The notes under the pieces are model-generated. The model was not told the origin of the DNA, did not search any database, and saw only the letters and a list, made by a program, of their open reading frames with translations. Of a stretch of DNA of 64,000 nucleotides, positions 1 to 7,969 are shown piece after piece. The position numbers and the translations under genes were made by a program. This DNA comes from Flavobacteria bacterium GWA2_35_26 (GTDB taxonomy: Bacteria > Bacteroidota > Bacteroidia > Flavobacteriales > Flavobacteriaceae), in the NCBI GenBank assembly GCA_001800905.1, contig MGWH01000006.1, positions 1 through 64,000 of the forward strand, read 5' to 3'. Each line of letters starts with the position of its first letter. Within the stretch, counting starts at the first letter, position 1.

Positions 1-91
1 TCGCATTTGCTCAGGGCGCTTTTTCTTTGCGCGAACTCTCCCAAAAGGCGCCACAATCCATGTCAGGTAATGGTTTCATTAGTTATGGCTA
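1..91 (+). repeat. Left arm of a 91-bp perfect inverted repeat
   Basis: Positions 1-91 are the exact reverse complement of 1573-1663; identity stops after position 91. The window starts inside the repeat, so it may extend further left. The arm carries a copy of most of the tmRNA terminator (the GGGCGC half of the stem and its T-run at about 14-27), here without a visible tmRNA. With the right arm it encloses the integrase gene. It could be an invertible-element end, a duplicated attachment region or a contig-end assembly artefact. Confidence 0.9.
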
Positions 92-143
92 TGAAAAATG
101 CATATTAACTATGGCACTATATAGGATTTGTTAATAGAGTTAC

Positions 144-1376
144 TTAAGATGGTTTATTATTAAATTTATCTAATTGGTCAGCTAAACTCTTCACTCCTTC
201 AATCATAATTTCATCCGTTATTTTTGCATAATAATCAGTTGTAACTCTTATTGAAGAATGTCCAAGAAGAGCGGAAATTAGCTCTATTGAAACATTCTGT
301 CTTAGAGCTATCCCAATAGTAAAAGTTTTTCTAAGTGCATGAGTGGTTAGCTTTTTTGGAATACCACAAAGGTCTGCAATCTCTTTTAAGTATGAGTTAT
401 ATTTTTGATTGCTAAACATCGGGATAAGTTTGGATTGATCTCTACTACCCTTTTTGAATCTCTGTAACTCTTGAATATAATTATACGCCTGCGGTAACAA
501 CACCACCCTATATGGCCTTTTGGTTTTTTGACGAACCATGCTGATCCAATATACTTCACCATCTGAAGAAACAATGTGTTTGGGTTCTAGGTTTGCCATT
601 TCAGAAAAAGATAAGCCAGAATAACATCCAAGTAATGCTAAAAGTCTACAATGCTCTAATCTATCAATATCAAAAAATTTTGCTTCAATTTGTTTAACCT
701 CTTCATAAGTCAGATAAACTAGTGGTGTTTTATCTAGTTTTATTTTATACCCAGTAAATGGAAACCTATTGATATATCCTTTGTTCAAAGCTATTCTAAC
801 TATTTTACTAACCCGATCATAATGTTTCTTACAGGTAGTGTTGCTATTATTAAATTCAGTCTTTAAGAATGTTTCAAATCCGTCTATGAAATCAAAATCT
901 AATTCATAGAGGTAAATATAATTCCTCCTATACTTCTTCTTAATATACTGAGACACTCTAAGTTGAGTATTCCTATATTTTATGATTGTTGGTTGGGAGT
1001 AACTTTGCCCTTTTAACGATTTCATCTTTTCAAGATATTCATCCATTAGTTCATCAAATGTGATGGCTTTAGAAAGACCATTGACAAGTCTATCTTTAAT
1101 AGTGTGAGCATTGAATGGTTCTCCTGACAACAACAACTCATTGTAAATCTTTAATGTCCTCGCTTTTATTGCACCTATTTTACCATTTACCGCCTCCGCC
1201 TGAGCAGAAAATCCTTTTACCTTTTGTTTTTGCTTATCCCATTCTTTTATGGTGATAGATTCACCTATAGAATACTCGGTTCTAATTGACTTCAGCTGAA
1301 TTCTTAGATAGATTGGAGTTCTTTTTTCGACATTCTTTTCGCTGGGACGAATCCAGATTGATAGTTTTACACTCAT
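144..1376 (-). CDS. Tyrosine recombinase / integrase, Bacteroidota type
   Basis: A 410-aa site-specific recombinase. The N-terminal ~90 residues resemble the arm-DNA-binding domain of Bacteroidota integrases, ~105-200 a SAM-like core-binding domain, and ~220-400 the catalytic domain. Visible catalytic residues are Lys near 284 (RQKTKRPYR), His346 and Arg349 (HALRKTF), His373 (LGHSS) and Tyr382/383 (TTDYYAKI). The usual first arginine of the GLR motif is Ser256 (CYSGLSFSEM), a change also known in the CTnDOT integrase, so it need not mean loss of function. The gene points away from tmRNA, sits between the 91-bp inverted repeats and has no phage or conjugation genes beside it in the window. The substrate sites are unknown. 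Confidence 0.92.
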   Translation of the reverse strand: MSVKLSIWIRPSEKNVEKRTPIYLRIQLKSIRTEYSIGESITIKEWDKQKQKVKGFSAQAEAVNGKIGAIKARTLKIYNELLLSGEPFNAHTIKDRLVNGLSKAITFDELMDEYLEKMKSLKGQSYSQPTIIKYRNTQLRVSQYIKKKYRRNYIYLYELDFDFIDGFETFLKTEFNNSNTTCKKHYDRVSKIVRIALNKGYINRFPFTGYKIKLDKTPLVYLTYEEVKQIEAKFFDIDRLEHCRLLALLGCYSGLSFSEMANLEPKHIVSSDGEVYWISMVRQKTKRPYRVVLLPQAYNYIQELQRFKKGSRDQSKLIPMFSNQKYNSYLKEIADLCGIPKKLTTHALRKTFTIGIALRQNVSIELISALLGHSSIRVTTDYYAKITDEIMIEGVKSLADQLDKFNNKPS

Positions 1377-1427
1377 TGGTTTATTTTTTAGTTAAACCTC
1401 TGAATTGCAGTAATTTAAAATCTACCT

Positions 1428-1499
1428 GTGCGAAATAAGGGAGTGGAAATTCACTAAGTGTATCAATACATCACGGATATCGCACCTATTTACTCCCTT
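1428..1499. other. Upstream region of the integrase with short paired motifs
   Basis: The roughly 310 bases between the integrase start and tmRNA hold no gene. Besides the right inverted-repeat arm they contain two interleaved short inverted pairs: GTGCGA (1428-1433) with TCGCAC (1480-1485), and AAGGGAGT (1437-1444) with ACTCCCTT (1492-1499). The pairs cross rather than nest, so this is not a simple hairpin. Recombinase arm or core binding sites are one possibility; chance is another. Confidence 0.35.
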
Positions 1500-1572
1500 T
1501 TTTACTAAAACCACTAAAGCACTCACTCATTTAATCCATGCTAATTGCCATCTAAATTATTGCTTTGAAAAT

Positions 1573-1663
1573 TAGCCATAACTAATGAAACCATTACCTG
1601 ACATGGATTGTGGCGCCTTTTGGGAGAGTTCGCGCAAAGAAAAAGCGCCCTGAGCAAATGCGA
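1573..1663 (-). repeat. Right arm of the 91-bp perfect inverted repeat
   Basis: Reverse complement of 1-91 with no mismatch. This arm lies 27 bp downstream of the tmRNA 3' end and includes most of the tmRNA terminator, so it is probably the native copy and the left arm the duplicate. Beyond 1663, towards tmRNA, the extent of the repeat cannot be judged because the partner is cut by the window edge. Confidence 0.9.
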
Positions 1664-1670
1664 AGGGCGC
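1637..1670 (-). terminator. Rho-independent terminator of tmRNA
   Basis: Read on the minus strand, a GCGCCC/GGGCGC stem (1665-1670 with 1645-1650) with a 14-nt loop is followed by TTTTTCTTT. It lies about 20 bp past the tmRNA 3' end. Most of it is duplicated in the left inverted-repeat arm. Confidence 0.75.
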
Positions 1671-1690
1671 CTAATCAAACTGTTCTAATG

Positions 1691-2084
1691 TGGAGTCGCC
1701 GGGAATCGAACCCGGGTCCAAACAAGCAACTAAAGAGCTTTCTACAGGCTTATTTTCTGATTGATTTTTCGATGTTTTGCTAGGCCAGAAACAGCCACAA
1801 AACACTTAGTCTCTTAATTTTCAAGTACCGCCCGAAACAAACGATGCCCTAGGTTTATATTTACGATTCTCCTAGATCAAATGCTATAAACCAAAGCCTT
1901 TGAGGAGAATCCTGCTTTCCTACCTGGTAGGACGAGGCTAATCTTACTATGATTCAGATTATGCAGCAAGAGCGTAGTTTCCTTCGCCGTGTAAAAAGTG
2001 TGAAGCCTTTTATTAACGAGAATTACTTCAGTTCTCGACCTGCTTACTTTTCAATTCGACTCGCTGTCAAAACCAGTCGACCCC
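1691..2084 (-). ncRNA. ssrA: Transfer-messenger RNA (tmRNA)
   Basis: The RNA rescues stalled ribosomes by trans-translation with SmpB. The 5' end begins GGGGTCGACTGG and pairs with the 3' end ...CGACTCCA to form the tRNA-like acceptor stem. The T arm GGGTTCGATTCCC and an encoded CCA are present. The tag frame is at 1959-1988 (minus strand): GGC GAA GGA AAC TAC GCT CTT GCT GCA TAA, giving GEGNYALAA, which fits Bacteroidota tags ending in YALAA. It is a one-piece, non-permuted gene. Its 3' side faces the integrase, and ssrA 3' ends are classic integration targets. Confidence 0.95.
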
Positions 2085-2129
2085 ATTTCGATTATAGGAA
2101 AGTCAATAACTAACCCAAAAACCGAGTGG

Positions 2130-2137
2130 CAAAGGTA
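2130..2137 (-). promoter_or_regulatory. Candidate -7 element of the ssrA promoter
   Basis: The minus strand reads TACCTTTG, matching TAnnTTTG, about 46 nt before the mature 5' end. A short leader removed by RNase P would explain the distance. No convincing TTG upstream box was found. Confidence 0.4.
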
Positions 2138-2199
2138 ATTCATTTTAAGGGATAAAACGAATTGATTTGGCTATTTGAAATCGTAATTTGTAAATGAGA

Positions 2200-3402
2200 T
2201 TATTCGTCAGTATCCGTTTCAAAAGGGTAGTCTCCAAAAAGGGGCGCTACTTTTTTTACATTATAAGTGCTTTTATTCATTTTGTTTGATAAAGCAATTA
2301 TGGTAACCTGTTCTTTAGGAAGTGTGATATAGGATGAGGTATTACCATGCCACCAGCCGTTATGGAAATAAAAATTCTGACCTGTTTTCCAATTGATCAT
2401 TCGAATTCCTAAACCGTAATTTTTCTCACCTTCTCTTTCATTGCTATAACCTACATGAACTTGTTTTGCCAATGCCGGCTCCAAGAAATCTTTTCTGCTT
2501 CTCGCGCGGTCAAACTTTAAAAGATCCCTAACGGTGGAATAAATATTCTTATCCCCATACACTTCGTCTAAATAGTCTTTGCCAATTTCTACGCGGTTGG
2601 CTTTGTACGATGGGACAATTCGGTTTTTGTCTTTTTCGTAATCAAAAACAAAAGTATCTTTCATTCCTAGAGGTTTGAAGATCATTTCAGTCATTGCAGC
2701 TTTGTAGCTCTTTTTAGTAATTTTCTCTATGATAAGTGCCAACATCGCATAGTTAGTATTGCAATAAGCAAAACGAGTATTGGTTCTTGATTCTAATCCA
2801 ATGTCTTTTGTAGCCAAGAGGGTCAAGATATCTTGATTAGTCAAACGGTTATGGCGATCCCAAACTCCATCATCACGGTCAGTGAAATAGGCATAATTAC
2901 GCAATCCACTTCGATGATTCAATAACATTCGAACCGTCACTTCTGGAAATGGAAATTCTTTTAAAATAGTATTTACTTTTTGATCTAATTTCAGTCGATT
3001 GGCATTCACTAGTTTGAGTACAGCTGCAGCAGTGAGGACTTTACTCACGGAAGCAATATGCAATGGAGTCGTAGGTGTAATACTATCTTTTTTGCTAAGA
3101 TTAGCCAAACCATCGTATTTTTCAAAAACAATTTGGCCATTTTTTGCTACTAAAAACGCGCCATTTGCGCTCTTTCCAGGCCAGTTTTTATTGTAAAAAT
3201 GCGCTATTTTTTGTCGGGTTGTAGTCACATAGGATTTGCTCAATTTTGGTTCTTCATTTGTCAAGGGTCTCATTTTAGGTAAGACGTTCTCAGGAAGTTC
3301 CGAATCTTTGATATCTGAATCAGTTTCGCTTTTGCCGCATGAGTTCAAAACAAGAGATAAAACCAGTATTTGTAGTATATTTGCTTTCTTAAAATAATTC
3401 AT
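2200..3402 (-). CDS. Serine hydrolase lipoprotein, class C beta-lactamase/DD-peptidase fold
   Basis: A 400-aa secreted lipoprotein of the beta-lactamase/penicillin-binding family. The start at 3402 is chosen because it gives a signal peptide (MNYFKKANILQILVLSLV) ending in lipobox LNSC, and a promoter-like motif lies just upstream inside the longer open frame. Active-site motifs are SVSK (Ser-x-x-Lys, in HIASVSKVLTAA), YCN (Tyr-x-Asn) and HNG (His-x-Gly, in FHNGWWHG). The lipoprotein would sit in the outer membrane or periplasm. The family includes esterases, D-aminopeptidases and cell-wall peptidases; the substrate cannot be told. It stands alone between tmRNA and a divergent gene. Confidence 0.88.
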   Translation of the reverse strand: MNYFKKANILQILVLSLVLNSCGKSETDSDIKDSELPENVLPKMRPLTNEEPKLSKSYVTTTRQKIAHFYNKNWPGKSANGAFLVAKNGQIVFEKYDGLANLSKKDSITPTTPLHIASVSKVLTAAAVLKLVNANRLKLDQKVNTILKEFPFPEVTVRMLLNHRSGLRNYAYFTDRDDGVWDRHNRLTNQDILTLLATKDIGLESRTNTRFAYCNTNYAMLALIIEKITKKSYKAAMTEMIFKPLGMKDTFVFDYEKDKNRIVPSYKANRVEIGKDYLDEVYGDKNIYSTVRDLLKFDRARSRKDFLEPALAKQVHVGYSNEREGEKNYGLGIRMINWKTGQNFYFHNGWWHGNTSSYITLPKEQVTIIALSNKMNKSTYNVKKVAPLFGDYPFETDTDE

Positions 3403-3425
3403 TTTGTGTAGTGGTACTTGAATCA

Positions 3426-3433
3426 CAAATATA
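3426..3433 (-). promoter_or_regulatory. Candidate -7 element for the serine hydrolase
   Basis: The minus strand reads TATATTTG (TAnnTTTG), 24 nt upstream of the chosen ATG at 3402. It lies inside the longer open frame that would start at 3489, which supports the shorter protein. Confidence 0.5.
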
Positions 3434-3621
3434 TTGATTCCATCGCTTTTAGGAAGGCTTTTTTCGATTATGAGGAACTTTTTATCCACAATGGAATGTT
3501 ATTAAAATGGTATTTAATTGGGTTTCAGTGAGTCTTATTTTAATTGGAATCAAAAATTGGGTTTAAATAATATGATTTTCTAATTTATTAGAAAATTGAA
3601 TACATATAATTATAATAAATA

Positions 3622-4584
3622 ATGAATTTGAAATTCGGGATTGTTAAAGAATTGAATCAGGAAATAGATCGTCGAGTTGCCTTTTCTCCAAAACAAATTG
3701 TAGAATTGCAGTCACTTTATCCAAAGGCGGAGTTTCGAGTGGAATCTTCCGTTAGTCGAATCTTCACTGACGAGGAATATAGTTCAAAAGGGATACAGCT
3801 AACAAATGATGTTGCCGATTGCGATGTTTTGATTGGAATCAACCCTATTGCTCCATCGGATTTAATTCCAGGGAAAGAGTATGTATTTGTTGCTGATTTA
3901 ATTAAGACAGTTAATCCATTATTTACTTTGGATGCATTGACTGGTCTTGTAGGTACCTATAATGCTTTTCGTGCTTTCGGACTTAAATTTGAATTATTTA
4001 AATTGCCTGCTATTGCTACTTTTTCAGATCAAGCGTCATTGACAACCTATTTAAAGCGTCCTGTTTTACCTCCATTAAAAATTACATTTATTGGTTCAGA
4101 AACTAATTTAGAAGGTGCAGAGGTCATTATGAAAGCATTAAAAATAAAGAAAGTAAGTTCGGCTGATTTTCTCTCTAAGAATTTTGCACAAGCAGTATAT
4201 ACATTCATTGATACTCCAGATGTAGTTAATTTAGAATCCTTTACAACAGTTTCAGATATCTGTATTGCTAATTCGTCTATTAATGGGAAATCAGTGCTTG
4301 TGTCTCAAGAATTGTTGAATACCAAAGACGGCAAGTTGCGAGTTGTAGCCGATTTGAATCCTACAAGTACGAATTCCATTGCTTGCACACTTCGACAATC
4401 TAATCCTGAAGATCCGTTTTATGGATATTTGCCTAATGAAAATAAGGAAGTTGATTTACATCATCCTGGAGCAATAGTGGTCGTTGCTGTGCCAGACACT
4501 ACTATTGAATATCCGAAAGAAACGAGCGAGTTTATTGGAAATCAATTGACTCAACATTTGATTCCTCGTTATTTCAACCAATAG
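3622..4584 (+). CDS. Alanine/saccharopine dehydrogenase-like protein, probably degenerate
   Basis: A 320-aa protein with an AlaDH/PNT N-terminal domain at ~3-130 (GIVKELNQEIDRRVAFSP keeps the RVAFSP substrate-loop pattern) and a Rossmann-like second half. The C-terminal pattern ACTLR, YGY, EVDLHHPGAIVV resembles the Flavobacteriaceae NAD(P)-dependent alanine/saccharopine dehydrogenase family, whose members I recall as about 400 aa. Here the expected Gly-rich loop reads ITFIGSETNLEGA instead of GxGxxG, and the segment where the family has a catalytic His reads FVADLIKTVN. A shortened paralog, perhaps not an active dehydrogenase, is my inference. It is monocistronic. Confidence 0.7.
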   Translation: MNLKFGIVKELNQEIDRRVAFSPKQIVELQSLYPKAEFRVESSVSRIFTDEEYSSKGIQLTNDVADCDVLIGINPIAPSDLIPGKEYVFVADLIKTVNPLFTLDALTGLVGTYNAFRAFGLKFELFKLPAIATFSDQASLTTYLKRPVLPPLKITFIGSETNLEGAEVIMKALKIKKVSSADFLSKNFAQAVYTFIDTPDVVNLESFTTVSDICIANSSINGKSVLVSQELLNTKDGKLRVVADLNPTSTNSIACTLRQSNPEDPFYGYLPNENKEVDLHHPGAIVVVAVPDTTIEYPKETSEFIGNQLTQHLIPRYFNQ

Positions 4585-4673
4585 AACTTTCAATAAATTG
4601 GAAGAGTGTAAGTCTGTATTTTAGGTGTTTTTATACAAGTTAAAAAAAGTTGAATTAGTTTTTAATTTTTTTG

Positions 4674-4704
4674 TTGTCAGGCCAAAATATTAAACTTACA
4701 TTTG
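4674..4704 (+). promoter_or_regulatory. Promoter of the small membrane protein gene
   Basis: TTG at 4674-4676 is followed after 20 nt by TACATTTG at 4697-4704, matching the Bacteroidota TTG-N19-TAnnTTTG consensus. It lies 30 nt upstream of ATG 4734 and shows that the open frame beginning at 4671 is too long. Confidence 0.65.
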
Positions 4705-4733
4705 TGCTTGTATACAAACAAATTCCGGAAAAT

Positions 4734-4904
4734 ATGTTTACTTTTTCACAGTACTTAGGCTTTTTACTTTTCTTAACCATTTTGACAATGGGATTTTGGC
4801 TAATGTTTTTCTTAGTTGGATTCGTGTCGTACTGGGTTGGTGGAGCTTCTTGGGAAGCTTACAAAGAAAAGAAAGCAAAAAAGAAAGAAGAACAATCAGC
4901 TTAA
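4734..4904 (+). CDS. Small membrane protein, 56 aa, unknown function
   Basis: Not recognised as a named family. Starting at ATG 4734, two adjoining hydrophobic stretches (residues ~8-20 and ~20-36, FLLFLTILTMGFWLMFFLVG) suggest one long or two short membrane helices, followed by SYWVGGASWEAYKEKKAKKKEEQ, a lysine/glutamate-rich cytosolic tail. It has its own promoter and a strong terminator, so it is a real monocistronic gene. Possible role as a small membrane-complex subunit is speculation. Confidence 0.65.
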   Translation: MFTFSQYLGFLLFLTILTMGFWLMFFLVGFVSYWVGGASWEAYKEKKAKKKEEQSA

Positions 4905-4921
4905 TCTGATTGTTTGATAGT

Positions 4922-4951
4922 AAAAAAGCTCCGAAATTCGGAGCTTTTTTT
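4922..4951. terminator. Bidirectional rho-independent terminator
   Basis: AAAAAGCTCCGAA and TTCGGAGCTTTTTT form a perfect stem with A- and T-runs on either side. It sits between the convergent small membrane protein gene and the outer-membrane receptor gene. Confidence 0.85.
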
Positions 4952-4993
4952 ATGCAAAAAAAAGACTGCCTTTTCAGACAGTCTCCTATTTAT

Positions 4994-7456
4994 TTAACCT
5001 TGATATTCCATTTCACCACCACCTTCGTTCATTTTCTTAGGTTGTTTTTCTCTTTCGTTTTTTGATTTGTTAAAACGATAGGTGAAAGATAAAGTAACTT
5101 GTCTTACTCTCCATTGCATTTCAGCTCTTGAGCTTAATACACCAGGTAAGTAGGTTTCCATAATTCTTTTTCTACCATTAAAAACATCGTTTACATTTAG
5201 CGCAAAAGTTCCTTTGTCTTTGAATACATCTTTACTGAAGGCTAAATTGGCACTAAAGTTTCCTAATACTTTTCCTTGTGCATTAGTTTGTCCTCCCATG
5301 TACATTAAATTGGTTTGCCAATCAATTTTAGAGGGCAATGTAATTTTAGATGTTAGTCGGCTGAACCAAGAAGTAGCGTTGTTGTTGAATCTTTGTGTTA
5401 CCACTACATTGTTAAAATTAGTGTATACAAAATCTCCTTTAGTATCACTTTGGAAGAAGTTGAAGTTAGAGTTCAATTTCCACCATTTGTATGGTGAGTA
5501 GTTTAAGGTAAATTCGAAACCAGTTCTAAATTCTGTCGCAATATTAATTGGCGAAGTGATGATAATAGGAGTACCATTTACAAAGTTCCCAGATTCTCTT
5601 CGAGCCATCTGAAACACATCGGTTGTTTTGTTGTAATATAATGAAGTGCTTAATGTTAATTTTGACCAACGTTTGATGTATCCAAAGTCAATTGCGTCAG
5701 TCATTGATGGATCTAAATCAGGGTTACCAACAAAAATATTGATATTACTGGACAAGTTGCTGAATGGATTTAACATTCTACCTCTAGGTCTTTGGATTCT
5801 TCGGCTATAACTTATAGAGGTACTTGCTTTATCCGATAACTCATAAGTAAAAAATGCACTAGGAAATAAATTACCGTATTTTTTGGTATTAAAATCGGAA
5901 GTAGCCAATTGATTAATTTCAATATTTGAATCTTCATAACGCAATCCTAAAAGCACAGATGCTTTATTTTTTTTGAATCCGTACTGAGTATAAACAGCAT
6001 TTATTTTTTCTTTATATTCTAATACATTAGTAAAGTTAAGATTAATAATACCGTCGTTTTTTACTTGATAATCAGTGACTAATTTTGAAAAATCACCACG
6101 GTACCCCGCTTCAAACTGACTGCCTTTACCTAATGGCAAAACATAATCACTTTGAATCAAAACTCGGTCTTGTTTCTGATTATTAATCGTGTTATCTAAT
6201 TTTGTAGTACTGGTGTTTGTTCCAGTTTCGGTAACAATCGCGGTATTAGCATCATCATTTGACGAAATCGACCCATCAATAGTGAATTTATGCCCTTCTT
6301 TTTTGAAGTTCTTAACAAAATTGGTTGTGTATTCTATATTTTCACTATCACTGTCCTCTTTGTTGATACGATTTCTAGTATAATCAAATTGCTTTGTTGA
6401 AGTGAAATAATTTTGAAAAACCCTATCTGTATTGTCACTATTATTGTTACGATAGTTGAATGTATTTGTCCAAAACGTTTTTTCGTCCAGCGCTATATCA
6501 ACACCAAAATTCCCATTATAACCTTTACCATAACGGTCATTTTCTCTAGGTTCTACAATAAAATTACGAATTGAATTATTAGAATTGAAATAGGTAGTTT
6601 CATTGATCATGTTTCCAGGATTACTTCTAAAACTGTACCCTTGAGTTGTAAATAAACTTACCTTTTTGGTTTTGTAATTGACATTTCCACTTAATCCATT
6701 ATTATCAGGAATTCCGCCAGTTGCAATAAAGGTTCCGTTGAAACCTAAATTTTTTCCTTTTTTCAAAACGATGTTCAAAATTCCTCCGCCACCTTCAGCA
6801 TCATAACGCGCCGATGGATTCGTAATTACTTCTACTTTGTCAATGGCATCTGCTGGAATAATACGAAGCGCTTCTATTATATTAATCGCGTTAGACGGTC
6901 TACCATCAATTAATATTTTTACATTTTCGTTTCCTCTTAAACTCACATTTCCTTCTACATCTACAGATACCGAAGGAATGTTGCCCAAAACATCACTCAC
7001 TGTTCCTCCCTTAACCATTAAATCGCTTCCCACATTGAATACTTTTTTATCCAATTTGATTTCAACTGTAGTTTTTTCAGCACGAATTACCACTTCGTTC
7101 AATTGAGCGGCATCTTCTGCTAAACCGATTGTTCCTAAATTAGTATTGGAGTTAATAGTCTTTCCTTTGATTTCGGTAGATTTAAAGGAGATAAATTCTA
7201 TCGTAATGTCATAAGTACCAGCAGCAGCTTCGACAGAGAATTCCCCTTTGTTATTGGTAATGCCTCCTGTGATTGCTTTTGGATTATTGGGTAACCGAAG
7301 AGTAATAGTAGCATATTCTAAAGCTTGCTTACTTGTTTTTTCAATAACTTTTCCAGTTATTTTTAATTTGGCTTTTACCATTGGTGGTTGTTGGCCAAAA
7401 CTTAGTATACTGCTTAAAAACAGTACAATTAATGCGATCGCATTTAATTTTTTCAT
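4994..7456 (-). CDS. TonB-dependent-receptor-like outer membrane protein
   Basis: An 820-aa outer-membrane protein. The start is ATG 7456; the frame also opens with TTG at 7459. The signal peptide MKKLNAIALIVLFLSSILSFG is followed by a carboxypeptidase-regulatory-like beta domain (~30-115), a plug domain (~120-235, with the family pattern NPSARYDAEGGGGILNIVLK) and a long beta-barrel of the OMP_b-brl_3 type. No SusD partner or TonB gene is adjacent, so a polysaccharide locus is unlikely. The substrate (peptide, metal chelate or other) cannot be inferred. The C-terminus is rich in Lys, Glu and Gly rather than ending in the usual aromatic residue, which is mildly unusual. Confidence 0.88.
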   Translation of the reverse strand: MKKLNAIALIVLFLSSILSFGQQPPMVKAKLKITGKVIEKTSKQALEYATITLRLPNNPKAITGGITNNKGEFSVEAAAGTYDITIEFISFKSTEIKGKTINSNTNLGTIGLAEDAAQLNEVVIRAEKTTVEIKLDKKVFNVGSDLMVKGGTVSDVLGNIPSVSVDVEGNVSLRGNENVKILIDGRPSNAINIIEALRIIPADAIDKVEVITNPSARYDAEGGGGILNIVLKKGKNLGFNGTFIATGGIPDNNGLSGNVNYKTKKVSLFTTQGYSFRSNPGNMINETTYFNSNNSIRNFIVEPRENDRYGKGYNGNFGVDIALDEKTFWTNTFNYRNNNSDNTDRVFQNYFTSTKQFDYTRNRINKEDSDSENIEYTTNFVKNFKKEGHKFTIDGSISSNDDANTAIVTETGTNTSTTKLDNTINNQKQDRVLIQSDYVLPLGKGSQFEAGYRGDFSKLVTDYQVKNDGIINLNFTNVLEYKEKINAVYTQYGFKKNKASVLLGLRYEDSNIEINQLATSDFNTKKYGNLFPSAFFTYELSDKASTSISYSRRIQRPRGRMLNPFSNLSSNINIFVGNPDLDPSMTDAIDFGYIKRWSKLTLSTSLYYNKTTDVFQMARRESGNFVNGTPIIITSPINIATEFRTGFEFTLNYSPYKWWKLNSNFNFFQSDTKGDFVYTNFNNVVVTQRFNNNATSWFSRLTSKITLPSKIDWQTNLMYMGGQTNAQGKVLGNFSANLAFSKDVFKDKGTFALNVNDVFNGRKRIMETYLPGVLSSRAEMQWRVRQVTLSFTYRFNKSKNEREKQPKKMNEGGGEMEYQG

Positions 7457-7530
7457 CAATAATGATTTTAGTTACGGGGGATTAGACTGACAAATACCTA
7501 AAAGGTTACATCAAGTTTGTAAATTAAAAA

Positions 7531-7887
7531 TTAATACATCTGTTGCAAAAGAAATTGAGCTACTTCTTCAGGAATTCTTCCAATGATGGCTTTGTCTCCT
7601 TTAACTAGAATAGGTCTTTCAATTAGTATTGGATGTGTCACCATGGTTTGGATGATAGCTGCATCGGAAAGCGATTTGTTTTTATAGTTGTCAATCCAAA
7701 TGCGTTCTTTTACACGAACCAATTGAATAGGTTGGAAATTCAATTTTTGTAAAATAGTTTTGATTTCTTGTTCTGTAGGAGGGGTTTCAAGATATTTTAT
7801 AATGCTAACTTCCGATTCTTTTTCGGTAACCTGAGCCAAACAATTTCTTGACTTTCCACAGCGTGGGTTATGGTATATTTGTATCAT
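7531..7887 (-). CDS. arsC: ArsC family reductase (arsenate reductase-like)
   Basis: A 118-aa protein of the glutaredoxin-coupled ArsC family (about 115-140 aa). Motif NPRCGKSRN places the catalytic Cys at 10 and its Arg partner at 14. RPILV near residue 91 and the IIGRIPEE segment match the substrate-binding region. The enzyme reduces arsenate to arsenite in the cytosol. No arsR, acr3 or arsB lies nearby, so it is either a housekeeping ArsC or a related reductase (YffB/Spx-like) of unproven substrate. Monocistronic, divergent from the CPBP gene. Confidence 0.85.
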   Translation of the reverse strand: MIQIYHNPRCGKSRNCLAQVTEKESEVSIIKYLETPPTEQEIKTILQKLNFQPIQLVRVKERIWIDNYKNKSLSDAAIIQTMVTHPILIERPILVKGDKAIIGRIPEEVAQFLLQQMY

Positions 7888-7969
7888 AAATTATTTTTTT
7901 TGCGAAGTAATAAAAATATTGGATTTAAAACCGTATTTTAGAATCATTATTATTTATAGTCCAATCAGT

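Noticed and set aside
386..574. Short reading frame on the minus strand inside the integrase
   Set aside because: It is an out-of-frame shadow of the integrase with no family resemblance.
1377..1690. Direct-repeat attachment site (attL/attR) at the 3' end of ssrA
   Set aside because: I could not find a second direct copy of the tmRNA 3' end in the window; only the inverted repeat is visible.
7531..7887. Arsenic resistance operon
   Set aside because: Only an ArsC-family gene is present; no regulator or efflux pump is nearby.
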